The notes beneath the pieces are model-generated. The model saw only the letters and a list, made by a program, of their open reading frames with translations. It was not told the DNA's origin and did not search any database. A DNA stretch of 40,697 nucleotides from Acinetobacter lwoffii. Its GTDB lineage: Bacteria; Pseudomonadota; Gammaproteobacteria; Pseudomonadales; Moraxellaceae. Position 1 is the stretch's first letter. The number at the start of each line of letters is the position of its first letter. Location of the stretch: the NCBI GenBank assembly GCA_013530545.1, contig SPVA01000006.1:1-40697 (forward strand). Direction: 5' to 3'. The translations under genes were made by a program, and so were the position numbers. This document shows, piece by piece, positions 18,492-27,249 of the stretch.

Positions 18492-18683
18492 CTATGCATT
18501 GTTATTTGGCATCTTTGCCCTTCAATTTTTAAGTCATGAATTTTTCTAGTGACATGGTTAGCTTAGGCGTGGCTGTTATAAAAAGTATGTAGTCTTTTGT
18601 TGATTATTTTTTAATCAGGTTAAACTGTGTAAGTGCTGCTAGCAGAGAAAATATTGCTCTGAATAATTTTTAAAAGTCTTCTC

Positions 18684-18712
18684 TTGAGCTTTGGATAAAA
18701 CAGGCGTAAATT
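18684..18712 (+). promoter_or_regulatory. Sigma-70 promoter of the marR-MFS operon
   Basis: TTGAGC (18684-18689) and TAAATT (18707-18712) are spaced by exactly 17 bp. The expected start near 18719 would lie just before the inverted repeat at 18723-18743, so a protein bound there would block transcription. Confidence 0.5.
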
Positions 18713-18722
18713 AGACCTAAAT

Positions 18723-18743
18723 TTAGTTACCCAGGTTAACTAA
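18723..18743 (+). promoter_or_regulatory. Probable MarR operator
   Basis: TTAGTTA (18723-18729) and TAACTAA (18737-18743) are perfect inverted repeats with a 7-bp spacer. They end 4 bp before the marR start codon and overlap the predicted transcription start. This is the classic shape and place of a MarR autorepressor site. Confidence 0.6.
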
Positions 18744-18747
18744 CCAT

Positions 18748-19191
18748 ATGTTTTCCGAATCTCCCCGACTTCGTACGCTGTTATTACGCTGCGCACGACT
18801 GATGAGCGATGAGATCAATACGATCTTGTTGTCATCTCAATTAAATTATTCCTTATGGCAGGTGTTATACGTTATCCAGTCAAAGCAGCAATGCACGCTG
18901 GCAGATATTTCCAGTTATCTCAATGTATCCAAGCCCGGCATTACCAAGCGGATTCAGCAACTGGTTGAACTCGATCTGATTGCCCAACTCGAAACTGAAG
19001 ACAAACGTCAAAAGCTGTTCAAGCTGAGTGAGCAAGGAATTGAGACCTTTGCGATGTGTTCCACCCAGATCGATGCATTTGAAGATCAGTTGCTTGAGCA
19101 CATTGCATCAGATGATCTTGAAGGCAGCAAAAATACCTTGATGCAACTCATTCAGCAGTTATATCCCTCATCTCAGGACAGACCTCAATGA
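18748..19191 (+). CDS. MarR-family transcriptional regulator
   Basis: A 147-residue winged-helix regulator. The DNA-binding part is CTLADISSYLNVSKPGITKRIQQLVELDLI, followed by the wing (ETEDKRQKLFKLSEQG). It starts right after a perfect inverted repeat, so autorepression is likely. Its last codons overlap the MFS start by 4 bp (ATGA), which couples the two genes and implies that it controls the exporter. The ligand is unknown. Confidence 0.9.
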   Translation: MFSESPRLRTLLLRCARLMSDEINTILLSSQLNYSLWQVLYVIQSKQQCTLADISSYLNVSKPGITKRIQQLVELDLIAQLETEDKRQKLFKLSEQGIETFAMCSTQIDAFEDQLLEHIASDDLEGSKNTLMQLIQQLYPSSQDRPQ

Positions 19192-20390
19192 GCCAAGAAC
19201 AAGAAGCGCCTTTATGGACGCCCAATTTTATCCTGATCAGTCTGGTGAATTTCCAGTTGGTTCTGGTGTTCTACTTGCTGGTGATTGTGATTGTCGGCTA
19301 CTCGGTTGCTGAGTTAGGTGCGTCGACTGCTCAAGCCGGTCTGGTATCCGGTCTGTTTATTGTGGGTACGTTATTTGGACGATTATTGATCGGAAAATTA
19401 CTGAATCGGCTGGGTTTGAAAAATACGCTTGTCATTGGTCTGACTGGCTTTCTGCTCTTTTCCGGACTGTATATGATTCCGGCCAAGCTGGAAGTTTTAT
19501 TGGGTATCCGCCTGATACACGGTTTTATGATGGGTATGGCTTCTACTGTACTGGGTACAGTGATTGCACAGACCATTCCTGCCACACGGCGTGGTGAAGG
19601 AATTGGATATTTCAGCATGAGCAGCACCCTTGGCACAGCGATTGGTCCCTTTGTCGGAATCTGGCTGATGACAAATTTTAATTATCAGGTAATTTTCATC
19701 TTTACCAGTATTGTTGCGCTCAGCTGCCTGATTTGTGGCTTGTTCATCCAGCCACCACGCCTTAAGGCAGGTCATTCGTCAGCAGATTCTACTTCGCAAA
19801 GCACCAGTAAACTGGCCCAGTATATTGAACCGAATGCCCTACCGATTGCACTGATTGTACTGCTGGTGGCTACTTCTTATTCAGGTGTACTGTCCTTTAT
19901 TCATTTTTATGCCAAAGACATTAATCTGGTCGAAGCAGCATCATTCTTTTTCTTAATGTATGCCTTTGCCATTTTGCTTTCGCGTCCTTTTACCGGCCCG
20001 CTCATGGATCGTAAAGGCGAAAATATCATTATCTATCCTGCCATTGTGATTATGGCACTGGGGATATTGCTCCTCAGTCAGGCGCAAAACTCTGTGATGT
20101 TACTCGCCAGTGCTGCCTTGCTTGGTTTTGGTTTTGGTAATATCCAGTCAGTGTGTCAAACCATTGCGGTGAAAAGTACGACATTGCAGCGTATGGGGCT
20201 TGCTACCTCAACCTTCTTTATTGCCCTGGATGCCGGTCTTGGTTTTGGCCCTTATTTCCTGGGTATGCTGCTGGACCAGATTGGTTATCGCCAGCTTTAT
20301 CTGTTCTCGGCGCTGCTCACCCTAAGCTGTCTGGCCTGGTATTACCTGCTGCATGGCCGTAAAGCAGGAAAAGTACAGCCTTCTCATTAA
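19188..20390 (+). CDS. Major facilitator superfamily transporter
   Basis: A 400-residue permease with 12 predicted membrane helices. The MFS signature between helices 2 and 3 is GRLLIGKLLNRLGLKNTL, repeated in the second half as SRPFTGPLMDRKGEN. It is likely a proton-coupled efflux pump for small compounds, given its coupling to a MarR repressor. The substrate is not predictable. The gene converges with the GlxA-type regulator, with only 6 bp between them. Confidence 0.9.
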   Translation: MSQEQEAPLWTPNFILISLVNFQLVLVFYLLVIVIVGYSVAELGASTAQAGLVSGLFIVGTLFGRLLIGKLLNRLGLKNTLVIGLTGFLLFSGLYMIPAKLEVLLGIRLIHGFMMGMASTVLGTVIAQTIPATRRGEGIGYFSMSSTLGTAIGPFVGIWLMTNFNYQVIFIFTSIVALSCLICGLFIQPPRLKAGHSSADSTSQSTSKLAQYIEPNALPIALIVLLVATSYSGVLSFIHFYAKDINLVEAASFFFLMYAFAILLSRPFTGPLMDRKGENIIIYPAIVIMALGILLLSQAQNSVMLLASAALLGFGFGNIQSVCQTIAVKSTTLQRMGLATSTFFIALDAGLGFGPYFLGMLLDQIGYRQLYLFSALLTLSCLAWYYLLHGRKAGKVQPSH

Positions 20391-20396
20391 AAGCTT

Positions 20397-21377
20397 TTAA
20401 AAGCGCCGACTAAACCGGCGCCGATATTCCAACGGCGTTAGACCGGTTTTTTTATGAAATAAACGGCGGAATGAACTTGGATCCTGATAGCCGACATTTT
20501 GCATAATCACATCCACAGCTTGATCGGTTTCTTCCAGTCGTTTACGTGCGGCTTCAATCCGGATCGCTTGTAGATATTGATTGGGCGGTATGTCTAAGGC
20601 TTGTTTAAAGCGTCGAATCAGGGTTCGGCCAGTCACATTAAACTGCTCTGCCAGCTGGTTCAAACTAAAATCTTCATGAAAATGCTGCTCTAGCCAGTTC
20701 TGGATTTTTTGTACCAGTTCATCATGGTGCGGCTGGCCAATATTCAGCAATGAATAAGACAACTGGCTATCACGGCGGTAATCAATTACGAAAGATTTAG
20801 CCGATTGCATGGCCACCTCAAAGCCATACAAGCGCTCAATCAGATGCAAACCTAGGTCAAACCAGGCCAGGCCTCCACCTGCACAATAGATATTCTGATC
20901 CCGGCTAATCATCAGATCGGCATTCAGTTTCACCTTAGGATAGCGTGAACGAAACACTTCCTGAAAACCCCAATGTGTTGTTGCAATCCGGTCATCTAAA
21001 ATGCCTGCTTCTGCCAGAAAGAAATTCCCGGTACAGTTCCCTGCAATTAAAGTCGCATCTGCATGTGCAGATTGTAAAAAATGAATCAGTTCTGGATTTT
21101 GTTCCACTACCTCATTTATTGGCGCAGCAATGGTCGGCACCACCAGAATATCTGCAGTTTGAATCTCTTGATAAGAAAAATGTGCCTGTAATTCCAGACC
21201 ATTAATACAACGAATCGGGTGTCCATCTGGACTGGCGATACTGACCTTAAACAGGCGTTGTACATCCTGCTGCTGAATCCGGTTCCAGCTTACGCCAGCC
21301 ATGGCAAATAAATCGACCACGCCCGTAATGGCTGAAGCCAGAGCCCCATCAAAGCCTAAAATCACCACCTGTTGCAT
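20397..21377 (-). CDS. GlxA-type AraC-family transcriptional regulator
   Basis: A 326-residue protein with an N-terminal DJ-1/PfpI (class I glutamine amidotransferase-like) domain (residues about 1-190) and a C-terminal AraC double helix-turn-helix (NQLAEQFNVTGRTLIRRFKQALDIPPNQYLQAIRI, then VGYQDPSSFRRLFHKKTGLTPLEYRRRF). The PfpI Cys position is seen in LIAGNCTGNFFLAEAG. Such regulators respond to small nitrogenous or quaternary amine metabolites. It is divergent from the 595-residue acyl-CoA dehydrogenase and may regulate it. Confidence 0.9.
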   Translation of the reverse strand: MQQVVILGFDGALASAITGVVDLFAMAGVSWNRIQQQDVQRLFKVSIASPDGHPIRCINGLELQAHFSYQEIQTADILVVPTIAAPINEVVEQNPELIHFLQSAHADATLIAGNCTGNFFLAEAGILDDRIATTHWGFQEVFRSRYPKVKLNADLMISRDQNIYCAGGGLAWFDLGLHLIERLYGFEVAMQSAKSFVIDYRRDSQLSYSLLNIGQPHHDELVQKIQNWLEQHFHEDFSLNQLAEQFNVTGRTLIRRFKQALDIPPNQYLQAIRIEAARKRLEETDQAVDVIMQNVGYQDPSSFRRLFHKKTGLTPLEYRRRFSRRF

Positions 21378-21491
21378 ATTTTTCTATTTGTCACTTTTCA
21401 CCCGATTCATGTCATTATTGACAATCCTCCTCAATAAAAGCAACTGCTAGTCTTGATGCTATCTCAAGGATTGCACACTCAGGATAGTACC

Positions 21492-23279
21492 GTGACCCAA
21501 CTGATTAATGATAAAGATCTTCATTTCCAGCTTTATGACGTATTCAAACTTGAAGCGCTGACTGAACTGCAACGCTATCAGGATCATGATAAAAATACCT
21601 TCGACAGCATTCTGGAAACGGCAAAAGGTATCGCGACTGATTATTTTGCGCCGCATAATGCCAAAGCTGATCAGCATGAACCGAACTTTGATGGCAAACA
21701 GGTCAAAACCATTGATGAAGTGAAGACAGCCTGGCAACAGTTTGCCGATGCCGGCCTGCTTTGCGCCCAGCATGATTATGCAGATGGTGGCATGCAACTG
21801 CCCACTTTGGTGAATATGGCCTGCAATGCTTATTTCATGTCAGCCAATCCGTCCACCGTGGCTTATTCTTTTCTAACAGCCGCTGCGGCGAACCTGATAC
21901 AAGCTTTTGCCTCCCCAGAACAAAAGCAAATATTCCTACCGCATATGTTGAGTGGCCGCTTTGCCGGCACCATGGCCATGACCGAGCCGAATGTAGGTTC
22001 CTCTTTGGGCGATCTGACCACTAAAGCCACTGCTCAGGGAAATGGAATTTATAAAATTAAAGGCCAGAAAATGTTTATTTCGGGTGGCGATCAGAACATT
22101 ACTGAAAATATTGTGCATCTGGTCTTAGCCCGGATTCAGGATGCGCCGCAAGGCGTAAAAGGAATTTCCCTGTTTATCGTACCTAAATTCAAAACTCATG
22201 AGGATGGTTCACTCGGTGAAGCTAATGATGTACAGCTGGCTGGCTTATTACACAAAATGGGCTATCGCGGTACCACATCCACAGTTTTAAGCTTTGGAGA
22301 AAATGATAATTGCTTAGGCTATTTAATTGGAGAATCAGGACATGGCTTAAAATACATGTTCAAGATGATGAATGAAGCACGTGTGGGTGTCGGTCTAGGC
22401 GCAGCCATGATTGGTTATCGTGGCTATCTGGAATCTCTGGATTATGCTAAAAACCGTCCGCAAGGCCGGCCAGTTCATGAAAAAACACCTGACTCGAAAC
22501 CAGTAAATATCATTGAACATACCGATGTCAAACGCATGCTACTGGCGCAAAAGTCATATGTAGAAGGTTCGCTGGCACTTTGCTTATTTGCAGCCCGATT
22601 AATTGATGAACTTCAGGCAGCTCAAGATGAAGATAGTGCAATTCTGCTTGATCTCATCACCCCGGTGGTCAAATCTTTCCCTTCTGCCTATGGTCCGAAA
22701 GCCAATGATCTGGCTATTCAGGTCCTGGGCGGCGCGGGTTATACTCGTGAATATCCGGTGGAGCAATGTTACCGTGATAACCGGCTCAATCCGATTCATG
22801 AAGGAACTTACGGCATTCAATCTCTGGATCTGCTGGGACGTAAACTCTGGCAGCATAATGGCAAAGGGCTCAATCTGCTCATGCAGCGCATCCAGAAGAC
22901 CTTGTCAGAGATTCATGAACCTAAGATAGTGGAACTGGCAGAGATCTATAAACAGCACCTTGCCACTGTACAAAAAACTACTCAGGTTTTAGGTCAGGCC
23001 CTACATCAAGGCAAAGTCAGTGAAGCTTTGGCCAATTCAGGACTGTATCTGGATATGATGGGTAAGACCATCCTGTCCTGGCTATGGCTGGAAATGGCGA
23101 ATCAGGCTCAACTCAAGTTTGGTACATCTTCGCAGGCAGAAGATCAGACTTTTCTGGCAGGGAAAATTCAGGCAGCTCAATATTTTATTCGCTGGGAACT
23201 CCCTGAAATTGAACATCAGGCCAAATTACTGATGAATCTGGATGATACTTGCCTGAATATGCAAGCCGACTGGTTCTAG
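21492..23279 (+). CDS. Acyl-CoA dehydrogenase (long form, about 595 aa)
   Basis: FAD-dependent dehydrogenase that forms trans-2-enoyl-CoA from acyl-CoA, first step of beta-oxidation. It has the FAD motif AMTEPNVGSSLGDLTTKA, GQKMFISGGDQNI, and the catalytic-base region NPIHEGTYGIQSLDLLGRKL with Glu. A long C-terminal extension follows, as in the 580-600-residue AidB-like/FadE-type group. The open frame reaches ATG at 21456, but the only ribosome site is AGGA at 21481-21484, 7 nt before a GTG at 21492, so I start there. It is divergent from the GlxA-type regulator. Confidence 0.85.
   Translation: MTQLINDKDLHFQLYDVFKLEALTELQRYQDHDKNTFDSILETAKGIATDYFAPHNAKADQHEPNFDGKQVKTIDEVKTAWQQFADAGLLCAQHDYADGGMQLPTLVNMACNAYFMSANPSTVAYSFLTAAAANLIQAFASPEQKQIFLPHMLSGRFAGTMAMTEPNVGSSLGDLTTKATAQGNGIYKIKGQKMFISGGDQNITENIVHLVLARIQDAPQGVKGISLFIVPKFKTHEDGSLGEANDVQLAGLLHKMGYRGTTSTVLSFGENDNCLGYLIGESGHGLKYMFKMMNEARVGVGLGAAMIGYRGYLESLDYAKNRPQGRPVHEKTPDSKPVNIIEHTDVKRMLLAQKSYVEGSLALCLFAARLIDELQAAQDEDSAILLDLITPVVKSFPSAYGPKANDLAIQVLGGAGYTREYPVEQCYRDNRLNPIHEGTYGIQSLDLLGRKLWQHNGKGLNLLMQRIQKTLSEIHEPKIVELAEIYKQHLATVQKTTQVLGQALHQGKVSEALANSGLYLDMMGKTILSWLWLEMANQAQLKFGTSSQAEDQTFLAGKIQAAQYFIRWELPEIEHQAKLLMNLDDTCLNMQADWF
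22313..22324 (+). repeat. Fourth copy of the 12-mer CTTAGGCTATTT
   Basis: This copy lies inside the acyl-CoA dehydrogenase gene and encodes part of a conserved NDNCLGYLIGE segment. Because the protein sequence constrains it, this one may be coincidental. Confidence 0.5.
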
Positions 23280-23290
23280 ACAGAAGTCAT

Positions 23291-23320
23291 TAAAAAATGC
23301 GCCTTTATCGGCGCATTTTT
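23291..23320. terminator. Bidirectional terminator between acyl-CoA dehydrogenase and alkM
   Basis: AAAAATGCGCC and GGCGCATTTTT pair around a short loop. It lies between convergent genes and has A and T runs on both sides, so it serves both. Confidence 0.85.
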
Positions 23321-23333
23321 ATTCTGTAATTCA

Positions 23334-24548
23334 TTAAACTATAGAGTCTTTTACACCAAATTTTTTAAACAGCTTGGCACGCTTGGAAGGCAAGATATTG
23401 GCCTTGCTTAAATCGCCCTGATAATGCTGATAGACTCGCTGATCCATGATTTTGTACCATAAAGGTGGAATCAGGGCTGGAATCAACATGGTCGCATAAC
23501 CGCTCGGTAATTCTGGCGCTTCATCAAAATGCCGTAGCGCCTGAAATGGCCGGCTTGGAAAGGCATGATGATCGGAATGGCGTTGTAACTGATACAAAAA
23601 CAGATTGGTCACGATATTGTTGTTATTCCAGCTATGTTCCGGCAAGGTTCGCTCATAACTGCCATCCGCTTTCTGTCCGCGTTTTAGTCCGTAGTGCTCG
23701 ATATAATTCACAATCTCAAACAGGCTGACGCCATAAAATGCCTGTGTCAGTGTATAAGGAATAATTTTCTTGCCATACGCCTTTAGCATCAAGGCATGAT
23801 AGCCGGCACTCATGGCCCAACCATGAAACAGTTCATTTTCCTGACTAAAGAATTTCAGTCCCTTACGCTCGAGCCGTCTTTTTTCAATCTGGATTGCAGA
23901 TTTTAATCCGCCTATTACGGTACGTGGCCAGAAGCGGTAAAAAGATTCACCCATTTTCGAAGATGCCGGATCTTCAGGCGTGGCTACCCGTTTATGGTGT
24001 CCATAAGGATGTTCAATCCGGAAATGGTTATAGCCCAAAGGCATCAGGCTGGCATGAGACCAGTAATGGTCTTTTTTCTGCGGACGATGGCTGAGTTCAT
24101 GTGCGGTATTTACGCCCACACCATTAATCGCACCCATAGAAATTCCAAGCAGTACCTGATCCAGCAAAGACACATTTGGTCGGCTTACGACATAGCCAGC
24201 AAAGGCATTGGCTGCCATTTGCAAGGGAATAAATGCTTTTACAATGCGGTCATAATAAGGATCGTTAACCAGTGCCTTGATCTGCTCATCATTTGGATTA
24301 TTGGCATCATCGCCAATCAGGGCATCTAATGTCGGAATAATCACATGCAGTAATAAAGGCCCGCCCATCGCAAAGATTTTTTGAGTGGCTTTGGGACCAA
24401 AATGATAACCGGCCAGAATTCCCATTCCGATCACAGGCAGACCTGGGCTGAGCAACCAGCCAAAACGTTTTTTATCCAGCTTTACACCTTTTGGTGCGTA
24501 CGCTTCCTGCGTAAACTGCGCTTTCTGGATTTGTGCAGGGGCATTCAT
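23334..24548 (-). CDS. alkM: Alkane 1-monooxygenase
   Basis: A 404-residue membrane di-iron alkane hydroxylase of the AlkB/AlkM type. It inserts oxygen at the terminal carbon of n-alkanes using electrons from rubredoxin. Histidine boxes are HELSH (150-154), HYWSH (161-165), HFRIEHPYGHH (175-185) and, near the C-terminus, LQRHSDHHAFPSRPFQ. Hydrophobic helices surround them. An AGGAAGGTCGCA precedes the ATG. The divergent AraC-type gene alkR and the length match the alkR-alkM arrangement known from Acinetobacter. No rubredoxin gene is adjacent. Confidence 0.95.
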   Translation of the reverse strand: MNAPAQIQKAQFTQEAYAPKGVKLDKKRFGWLLSPGLPVIGMGILAGYHFGPKATQKIFAMGGPLLLHVIIPTLDALIGDDANNPNDEQIKALVNDPYYDRIVKAFIPLQMAANAFAGYVVSRPNVSLLDQVLLGISMGAINGVGVNTAHELSHRPQKKDHYWSHASLMPLGYNHFRIEHPYGHHKRVATPEDPASSKMGESFYRFWPRTVIGGLKSAIQIEKRRLERKGLKFFSQENELFHGWAMSAGYHALMLKAYGKKIIPYTLTQAFYGVSLFEIVNYIEHYGLKRGQKADGSYERTLPEHSWNNNNIVTNLFLYQLQRHSDHHAFPSRPFQALRHFDEAPELPSGYATMLIPALIPPLWYKIMDQRVYQHYQGDLSKANILPSKRAKLFKKFGVKDSIV

Positions 24549-24584
24549 TGCGACCTTCCTTTTTTATGTTACTCTGCACTTATA

Positions 24585-24619
24585 GTTGAATATTTCAGCA
24601 GTAGCGAACAGTATTCAAC
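24585..24619. promoter_or_regulatory. Inverted repeat between alkM and alkR
   Basis: GTTGAATA (24585-24592) and TATTCAAC (24612-24619) are perfect inverted 8-mers 19 bp apart in the divergent region, 37 bp upstream of the alkM start. This is a good candidate for the AlkR binding site. The spacing differs from the direct repeats usual for AraC proteins, so binding needs proof. Confidence 0.5.
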
Positions 24620-24736
24620 GTCCAGAAAAGCTATGTCAGCGTCTTTGGCACATGCTGCCAAATTCTGGCCTAAAATCACAAAGTTAAAAAATTTATAGTC
24701 AATTAAATGAAATAAAACAGAAGAATAGAGTTAGGC

Positions 24737-25687
24737 ATGGATGCTTTAAGTAAAATTTTTGATGATATTCATCTGGAAAAATCAGAATATCTTTATCTGA
24801 ATGTGTTTCATCCGGGCGGCTTTGACTATCAGCATGAACCCTTTATGTTGGCCTATATCCTATTACAAGGACAGGCGCAATTAAAGTTCATGAATGGTGA
24901 TCTGCTCGAGCTACAGCAAGGTGATCTGGTGCTATTACCCGCTGGTTCCGCCCATCATGTTTCCTGCCCAGACAATGCCGATTTTTCTGAGCACCATGCG
25001 ATTAATCCTTATTTTCAGAGCAATGCACAGCAATGTGTTGATCTCAATCGGGAAAATTCGGCGGAGCATAGTTTCATACTGGCTATTCGTTCCAGCCTGG
25101 ATATCCAGATGGCCAAACCTCTTTTGAGTGCATTACCTAAATACCTGCATATTCAACATATTCTGGGTGATACTGCACCGGAATGGTTACAGGTCGGCTT
25201 GCAATTTCTTGCATTGGAAACCCAGCAGCTTCGTCCGGGACGTGACAAGATTCTGGATCATCTGGTCAGTATTTTACTGATTGAATGCGTGCGAGATTAT
25301 ATTTTAAACCTGGAAAATGCCTCGAGCTGGCTGAATGCCCTCTCGCATCCGGAATTATCCAATGCACTGGCGGCGATTCATGGCAAACCTGAACAATCCT
25401 GGACTGTAGAAAGTCTGGCCGAACAATGTCATATGTCACGTTCTAAATTCGCCCAGTTGTTTACCCAGATTGTCGGTGAGCCGCCCCTTGCCTATCTGCA
25501 ACAGCACCGCCTGCGTCTGGCAGCGCAATATTTACGAAATAGTGGATTTGGTATCCAGCAGATCGCTTATCTGGTTGGTTATTCATCCGAAACGGCGTTT
25601 AGTCAAAGTTTTAAAAAACAGTTTGAACAGACACCGACCCAATACCGGCTGAATTGTCAGAAAAATCAATCTTTATTACCAGACTAA
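24737..25687 (+). CDS. alkR: AraC/XylS-family activator of alkane hydroxylase
   Basis: A 316-residue regulator. The N-terminal half is a cupin-like sensor domain (GGFDYQHEPFMLAYILLQGQAQ, DLVLLPAGSAHHVSCPDN). The C-terminal AraC domain has TVESLAEQCHMSRSKFAQLFTQIVGEPPLAYLQQHRL and IQQIAYLVGYSSETAFSQSFKKQFEQTPTQYR. In Acinetobacter the divergent AraC protein AlkR induces alkM in response to n-alkanes. Divergent placement supports the name. It ends 2 bp from the convergent lpxB stop. Confidence 0.85.
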   Translation: MDALSKIFDDIHLEKSEYLYLNVFHPGGFDYQHEPFMLAYILLQGQAQLKFMNGDLLELQQGDLVLLPAGSAHHVSCPDNADFSEHHAINPYFQSNAQQCVDLNRENSAEHSFILAIRSSLDIQMAKPLLSALPKYLHIQHILGDTAPEWLQVGLQFLALETQQLRPGRDKILDHLVSILLIECVRDYILNLENASSWLNALSHPELSNALAAIHGKPEQSWTVESLAEQCHMSRSKFAQLFTQIVGEPPLAYLQQHRLRLAAQYLRNSGFGIQQIAYLVGYSSETAFSQSFKKQFEQTPTQYRLNCQKNQSLLPD

Positions 25688-25689
25688 AA

Positions 25690-26862
25690 TTACTGGACTA
25701 AAGCCAGTACCGCTTTGACCGGGTCTTCGCTATTGCCAGAAAGTAGCTGCTTGTGCATGGTGATATGCTGCATGACCTGAATCTGTGCCGCTTCAATATC
25801 CATCAGTTTTTCAATTTCAACTGCCAGATTTTCAGGTGTAGCCTCGGACTGGATCAGTTCTTGAATCACTTTTTTTCCGGCAATAATATTTGGTAATGAA
25901 AAATATGGGATTTTTACCAGTAATTTGGCAATTCGATAGGTCAGCCAGTGCAATTTATAAAAAGTCACCATCGGACGGTGCAGCAACATCGCTTCAAGCG
26001 TTGCAGTTCCAGACGCCAGTGCAATAATATTGGACGCATTCATGACCTGACGGCCAATTTTGGATTCAGCGCTGGTATTTTCCATCAAGCGAATTTGGGT
26101 TTTTAAGCTCTCAGGATAAGTGGCCAGTAAACTTTCGATTTGCTGCTTGCGTGCATCATTAATCGCAGGAATCAGAAAGGTATAATCCGGATATTTGTGA
26201 TGCAGAATATTAGCTGCATCCAGAACCAAAGGTCCTAAACGTTCAATTTCACCACGACGGCTGCCCGGCAATAAGGCAATATATTTCTGATGTGGATCGA
26301 GGCCTAATTCTGTTTGAGCATCCAGAATTGGATTTTCAAGCGGTAATTGGCTAGCGAGCGGATGTCCGACAAAAGCTGCTGGCACATCCCATTGCTTGAA
26401 AAAGGCTTTTTCAAATGGAAATAGGCACAGCACCAGATCAATACTGGCTTTAATGCCATGTACACGACCTTGACGCCATGCCCAGACCGAAGGACTGACG
26501 TATTGCACGGTTTTAATCGGTAACTGTTTTTGTTTAATGGTTTTCGACAAACGCAGGTTAAAATCAGGCGCATCAATCCCGATAAAAATATCGACCGGAT
26601 CTTTACTCCATGTTTCCACCAGACCATCCCGCACAGCAAAAAGTTTTTTAATATCTTTTAAAATTTCAACAATGCCCATCACCGACAGAATGTCCATCGG
26701 ATAATAGCTTTTAAAGCCTTCCGCGATCATTTGTGGACCACCGATACCTTCAAATTCAGCATCAATGCCTTGCTCACGAAAACGGCGAATCAATTTTGCG
26801 CCAAGCGTATCTCCAGAGACTTCACCGACCACGATTCCAATTTTAAGCTTTCGATTTAGCAA
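25690..26862 (-). CDS. lpxB: Lipid-A-disaccharide synthase
   Basis: A 390-residue glycosyltransferase (GT19). It joins UDP-2,3-diacylglucosamine and 2,3-diacylglucosamine 1-phosphate in lipid A synthesis at the inner membrane. It shows GEVSGDTLGAKLI at the N-terminus, FEGIGGPQM, DAPDFNLRLSK, YVSPSVWAWRQGR, LLPGSRRGEI and ALASGTATLEAML. It starts with TTG, supported by a GAGGAAA 5 to 8 nt upstream. It is separate from the other lpx genes in this window. It is essential in many Gram-negatives. Confidence 0.97.
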   Translation of the reverse strand: MLNRKLKIGIVVGEVSGDTLGAKLIRRFREQGIDAEFEGIGGPQMIAEGFKSYYPMDILSVMGIVEILKDIKKLFAVRDGLVETWSKDPVDIFIGIDAPDFNLRLSKTIKQKQLPIKTVQYVSPSVWAWRQGRVHGIKASIDLVLCLFPFEKAFFKQWDVPAAFVGHPLASQLPLENPILDAQTELGLDPHQKYIALLPGSRRGEIERLGPLVLDAANILHHKYPDYTFLIPAINDARKQQIESLLATYPESLKTQIRLMENTSAESKIGRQVMNASNIIALASGTATLEAMLLHRPMVTFYKLHWLTYRIAKLLVKIPYFSLPNIIAGKKVIQELIQSEATPENLAVEIEKLMDIEAAQIQVMQHITMHKQLLSGNSEDPVKAVLALVQ

Positions 26863-27249
26863 GTGGGTTTCCTCTCAGATCCGCATGGAAATTTATTGAA
26901 TCGGGATTCTAACATAATCCTGTAACTATTCCGGAAGAAGCTTAAGCATCTTCTCATTTTAAGAAACTCACCATTTAGAATAACTTAGTCAATAAGGGAG
27001 CTTGCATAACAAGAATTAAATCGACATTTACAGGTACATTCAATTAGACAGAAATGGGGCAAATCGGACAGTTAAAATCAATCATTATATTCGCACTTTA
27101 TACATAACCCAGTGAATAAACATGAAAGATCACCTAATATTCTTCACCTAGCTTTATCTTTTTTATGCATAAGTAAATCAATAATCAAGACAACGACTTA
27201 TATCCAAAAGTCATAAGATATGCTCGTTTTTTGATTTTGGCATATATGC
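26863..27249. other. Gene-free AT-rich intergenic region
   Basis: This 387-bp space separates the divergent lpxB and TauE genes. It is AT-rich and must contain both promoters, but I see no long open frame, hairpin terminator or repeat I can name. Confidence 0.5.

Noticed and set aside
18598..18616. FNR/Anr box upstream of cydA (TTGAT ... AATCA)
   Set aside because: The half-sites are not at the required four-base spacing, so the match is not good enough to call.
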